64,000 nt of DNA. Source: Pseudodonghicola sp048268305. Its GTDB lineage: Bacteria > Pseudomonadota > Alphaproteobacteria > Rhodobacterales > Rhodobacteraceae. Location: NCBI RefSeq assembly GCF_048268305.1, contig NZ_JBLWVT010000002.1:186001-250000 (forward strand), in the 5' to 3' direction. Each line of letters begins with the position of its first letter. The first letter of the stretch is position 1. The translations under genes and the position numbers were made by a program. Below the pieces are notes generated by a model. That model did not search any database, was not told where the DNA came from, and was given only the letters and a program-made list of their open reading frames with translations. Shown piece by piece: positions 61,253 through 64,000 of this stretch.

Positions 61253-62128
61253 ATGCGCCGCTTGCCCCCCTTGTCCGCCCTGCCGGCCTTCGAGGCGACG
61301 GCGCGATTGGGCTCTGTCACCGCGGCGGCGGCCGAGCTGGGGCGGACCCATAGCGCGATCAGCAAACAGCTCCACCATCTGTCCGAGGATCTGGGCGGGG
61401 CGCTGTTCGAAAAGGCCGGCAACGGGCTGCGGCTGACCGCCCGGGGCGATCGGCTGCGGCGCAGCGCCACGCCGATGCTGGACGAATTGGCGGCGCTGTC
61501 CGAAACCCTGCGGGCCGAGCAGGACGCGCGCTTTGTCGATCTGCGGGTGAGCGCGACGCTGGCCAGCCGCTGGCTGATCCCGCTGCTGCCCGAATTCTAC
61601 GCCCGCCATCCGGAGATCGAACTGCGGCTGCGGATGTCGGGGGCGGAGCTGCCGCAGGAGAGCGATTTCGATCTCCTGATCAGCTACGACCGGCTGCGCG
61701 GGACGATGCGCGAGGCCGATCAGCGGCCGTTGGGGGATGCGCATTACGGCGTGGTTTGCGCGCCGGGCTATCCGCTGGCCGGGCAGGGGCAGACCTGGCG
61801 CGCCCCGGCGCGGCTGACCCAGCCCAATGCCCTGCAGACCTGGGACGAATGGGGGCAGCACAGCGGCATCGCGATCACCGCCGAGCGGGAAGAGATCCAT
61901 GCCCACCATTTCCTCGCGCTGGGGGCGGCGGTGGCGGGGCTCGGGATCGCGCTGGCGGAACGGCGTCTGGTGGCGGAGGATCTGGCCTCCGGCCGGCTGG
62001 TGGCACCTTTGGGATTCGTCACCGTGGCCGGGGGCTTTCGCGCCGCGGTGATGCCACGGGCGCAGGGGCGGCGGGCGGTCGGGGCTTTCCTCGAGTGGTT
62101 GCGAGAGGTTGCGGGGCAGGGTGCTTGA
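61253..62128 (+). CDS. LysR family transcriptional regulator (GcvA-like)
   Basis: The 291-residue protein has an N-terminal winged helix (LSALPAFEATARLGSVTAAA, about 7-65, with the usual SAISKQLHHLSEDLGGALF) and a substrate-binding domain of the GcvA/AmpR subgroup. It is divergent from the DUF1127 gene, a common arrangement in Rhodobacteraceae, and probably activates it. The start ATG at 61253 has AACAAAG before it and no strong ribosome-binding site. The inducer cannot be guessed. Confidence 0.92.
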   Translation: MRRLPPLSALPAFEATARLGSVTAAAAELGRTHSAISKQLHHLSEDLGGALFEKAGNGLRLTARGDRLRRSATPMLDELAALSETLRAEQDARFVDLRVSATLASRWLIPLLPEFYARHPEIELRLRMSGAELPQESDFDLLISYDRLRGTMREADQRPLGDAHYGVVCAPGYPLAGQGQTWRAPARLTQPNALQTWDEWGQHSGIAITAEREEIHAHHFLALGAAVAGLGIALAERRLVAEDLASGRLVAPLGFVTVAGGFRAAVMPRAQGRRAVGAFLEWLREVAGQGA

Positions 62129-62443
62129 ACCGACGCCGGCACGGCGGGTTCCCGTGAAAGGGACTCACTTCCTGCCTGAAAACATGGCGCTTGTGCAGTG
62201 ACCGGCCTTGCCGTGGCATACTGTCTCGGAGCGCGCCGGTGCCGCATTGCGGCATTGATGCGTGGAAAAGGTGTATTTCCTGCGGTTTTTTGGCTACAGC
62301 CAATGCATCCGGTTCGGGATTTTGGGCGGCCGGGAATGCCGCCCGCTTGGTTGACGCTCTGGATCGGCGGGAGTAGAGAAGCGGCAGGTCAACATGCCAA
62401 TTGACGGCGCGCCGCACCGATGCGCGCGGGAAAGGAGCCACTC
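62129..62443 (+). promoter_or_regulatory. 315-base leader and promoter region of the nuo operon
   Basis: No gene is seen. A TTGACG (62351-62356) and a TAGAGA (62374-62379) spaced by 17 bases give a plausible promoter about 60 bases before the nuoA start; a CATACT near 62217 may belong to a second one. The ribosome-binding site is AAAGGAG just before the GTG start. Confidence 0.45.
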
Positions 62444-62809
62444 GTGGAAGAGTTGTTGCGGGAATACCTCCCGATTCTGGTGTTTCTGGCGGTTGCCGTG
62501 GGGTTGGGTCTTGTCCTGATGCTCTCGGCTGTCGTCCTCGCCGTGCGCAACCCCGACCCGGAAAAGGTCAGCGCCTATGAATGCGGCTTCAACGCCTTCG
62601 ACGACGCCCGGATGAAGTTCGATGTGCGCTTCTACCTGGTGTCGATCCTTTTCATCATCTTCGACCTCGAAATCGCCATGCTGTTCCCCTGGGCCGTCGG
62701 CTTCAGCGGGCTCAGCGATGTCGCCTTCTGGGGCATGATGGTGTTCCTGGGCGTTCTGACGGCCGGGTTTGCCTATGAATGGAAGAAAGGGGCGCTGGAA
62801 TGGGAGTGA
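62444..62809 (+). CDS. nuoA: NADH-quinone oxidoreductase subunit A
   Basis: NuoA is a small membrane subunit of complex I at the junction with the hydrophilic arm. The 121-residue protein has three membrane helices (about 8-30, 63-85, 91-112) and the conserved YECGFNAFDDARMKFDVRFY loop. The start is a GTG at 62444, seven bases after AAAGGAG; an upstream ATG at 62420 is in frame but has no site. The stop overlaps the nuoB start by one base. Confidence 0.96.
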   Translation: MEELLREYLPILVFLAVAVGLGLVLMLSAVVLAVRNPDPEKVSAYECGFNAFDDARMKFDVRFYLVSILFIIFDLEIAMLFPWAVGFSGLSDVAFWGMMVFLGVLTAGFAYEWKKGALEWE

Positions 62810-63333
62810 TGACCGGGATGAACACCGCCGGCGCCGACAAGGAAGTCGCGACTCAGGCGCTGAACGCCGAGCTGCAGGACAAGGGGTTCCTGCTCACCTC
62901 GACCGAGGATATCATCAACTGGGCGCGCACCGGGTCGCTGCACTGGATGACCTTCGGTCTGGCCTGCTGCGCCGTCGAGATGATGCATACCTCGATGCCG
63001 CGCTATGACGCCGAACGCTTCGGTATCGCGCCGCGCGCCTCCCCGCGTCAGGCCGACCTGATGATCGTCGCCGGCACGCTGACCAACAAGATGGCGCCGG
63101 CGCTGCGCAAGGTCTATGATCAGATGCCTGAACCGCGCTATGTCATCTCGATGGGCTCCTGCGCCAATGGTGGCGGGTACTATCACTATTCCTACTCGGT
63201 GGTGCGCGGCTGTGACCGCATCGTTCCCGTCGACGTCTATGTCCCCGGCTGCCCGCCGACGGCCGAGGCGCTGATGTACGGGCTGATGCAGATGCAGCGC
63301 AAGATTCGCCGTACCGGGACACTCGTGCGCTAA
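62809..63333 (+). CDS. nuoB: NADH-quinone oxidoreductase subunit B
   Basis: NuoB carries iron-sulfur cluster N2, which hands electrons to quinone. The 174-residue protein has the CC pair in GLACCAVEMM, the cysteine in MGSCANGGGYYHY and the last in VPGCPPTAEALM. The ATG at 62809 (TGATG overlap with nuoA) gives exactly the length of the Paracoccus protein and starts MTGMNTAGADKE; an ATG at 62800 would add three residues. Confidence 0.97.
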   Translation: MTGMNTAGADKEVATQALNAELQDKGFLLTSTEDIINWARTGSLHWMTFGLACCAVEMMHTSMPRYDAERFGIAPRASPRQADLMIVAGTLTNKMAPALRKVYDQMPEPRYVISMGSCANGGGYYHYSYSVVRGCDRIVPVDVYVPGCPPTAEALMYGLMQMQRKIRRTGTLVR

Positions 63334-63356
63334 GGCGCGCCAGGATTGGAGAGAGC

Positions 63357-63965
63357 ATGATGAGCCAAGCACTCAAAGAACTGGGCGCGCATATCGAGGC
63401 CAAGCGCCCGGATTGCGTTCTGAGCTGGGATGTCGCCTATGGCGAACTGAACGTCGATGTGGCCCCGGCCAATATCGTCGCCTTCGTCGAATTCCTGAAA
63501 AGCGATCCGACCTGCAAGTTCTCGTCGCTGGTGGATATCACCGGCGTCGATTACCCGGAGCGCACGAAACGCTTCGATGTGGTCTATCACTTTCTGTCGA
63601 TGTACCAGAACCAGCGGATCCGCCTGCGGGTGTCGATCCGCGAGGAAGACATCGTGCCCTCGATCATCTCGGTGCACCCCTCGGCCAACTGGTTCGAGCG
63701 GGAGACCTTCGACATGTACGGCATCCTGTTCTCGGGGCACCCGGACCTGCGCCGGATCCTCACCGACTACGGCTTCCGCGGCTACCCGTTGCGCAAGGAT
63801 TTCCCGACCACCGGCTATACCGAAGTGCGGTATGACGAGGTCGAGAAGCGCGTGGTCTATGAACCGGTGAGCCTGGTGGCCGAATATCGCCAATTTGACT
63901 TCATGAGCCCGTGGGAAGGCGCCGAATACATCCTCCCCGGCGACGAGAAAGAGGGGGCGAAGTGA
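63357..63965 (+). CDS. nuoC: NADH-quinone oxidoreductase subunit C
   Basis: NuoC is a peripheral subunit of the complex I connecting module. The 202-residue protein has the family motif FERETFDMYGILFSGHPDLR followed by ILTDYGFRGYPLRKDFP. It is separate from NuoD, unlike the fused NuoCD of enterobacteria. The tandem ATGs at 63357 and 63360 give two equivalent starts; GGAGAGAG lies just upstream. The stop overlaps the next ATG (TGATG). Confidence 0.97.
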   Translation: MMSQALKELGAHIEAKRPDCVLSWDVAYGELNVDVAPANIVAFVEFLKSDPTCKFSSLVDITGVDYPERTKRFDVVYHFLSMYQNQRIRLRVSIREEDIVPSIISVHPSANWFERETFDMYGILFSGHPDLRRILTDYGFRGYPLRKDFPTTGYTEVRYDEVEKRVVYEPVSLVAEYRQFDFMSPWEGAEYILPGDEKEGAK

Positions 63966-64000
63966 TGGACGGCTCCAAATTTGACGACGGCAGCACCGAC
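63965..64000 (+). CDS. nuoD: NADH-quinone oxidoreductase subunit D (start only, cut by window end)
   Basis: The first 12 codons (MDGSKFDDGSTD) continue to the window edge. The ATG overlaps the nuoC stop by one base. The DDGSxD stretch matches the beginning of Paracoccus-type NuoD (Nqo4), and nuoD is the gene expected after nuoC. The call rests on position and these few residues. Confidence 0.8.
   Translation, partial: MDGSKFDDGSTD

Overview
The window is one stretch of a high-GC alphaproteobacterial chromosome. I place it in Rhodobacterales, family Rhodobacteraceae. The grounds are gene order (rodZ-ispG as in many proteobacteria, waaA/moaA, glmS-glmU-gph, a nuoA-B-C-D operon with a 174-residue Paracoccus-type NuoB), the methylcrotonyl-CoA carboxylase locus, DUF1127/LysR pairs, and intergenic repeats with a TATTTGG core. 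It is almost entirely coding. I see no rRNA, tRNA, CRISPR array, insertion sequence or prophage.

Layout. 1-3.8 kb: rodZ homologue, ispG, mrp, closed by a clear terminator. 3.8-4.9 kb: a lone RTX calcium-binding protein on the minus strand. 5-11.3 kb: a minus-strand cluster of DUF4212 protein, sodium:solute symporter, cNMP/CBS/DUF294 protein, small membrane protein and a membrane-bound HAMP-PAS protein ending in a DnaQ-type exonuclease. 11.5-14.2 kb: acs-adk. 14.7-20.7 kb: HbpS-like, glutamine-amidotransferase-like and flavodoxin-like genes, then a two-subunit periplasmic molybdenum hydroxylase facing a TetR regulator, and an SDR. 20.9-24.5 kb: an ICMT-like methyltransferase behind two perfect palindromes, then pntA-pntB. 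24.5-26.7 kb: a five-gene ECF sigma factor / EF-hand / periplasmic metal-sensor series. 26.8-29 kb: MerR, a carboxymuconolactone-decarboxylase-family protein and DUF3422.

29-41 kb is a peptide uptake and breakdown region. A minus-strand binding protein plus two permeases diverge from a plus-strand double ATPase, an ArgE-like deacetylase and four tandem paralogous M20D amidohydrolases. 41-53 kb holds envelope and cofactor genes (lpsB-like glycosyltransferase, waaA, moaA, glmS, glmU), gph, an AlkD-like protein, a DegT aminotransferase and an orphan PAS histidine kinase. 53.3-60.9 kb is the leucine/isovalerate degradation locus (ivd, mccB, mccA, hmgL, liuC) with an ompW gene inserted on the opposite strand and two small coupled ORFs. 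61-64 kb holds DUF1127 and LysR back to back, then the start of the nuo operon, cut by the window edge 12 codons into nuoD.

The main points for follow-up are the sensor-like exonuclease in the symporter cluster, the ECF/EF-hand module, the four-fold M20D array, the two small ORFs stitched into the leucine operon by stop/start overlaps, the abutting palindromes at 20.9 kb, and the dispersed repeat family. No single locus is demonstrably a new system from sequence alone; the symporter/DUF294/exonuclease cluster is the strongest candidate.
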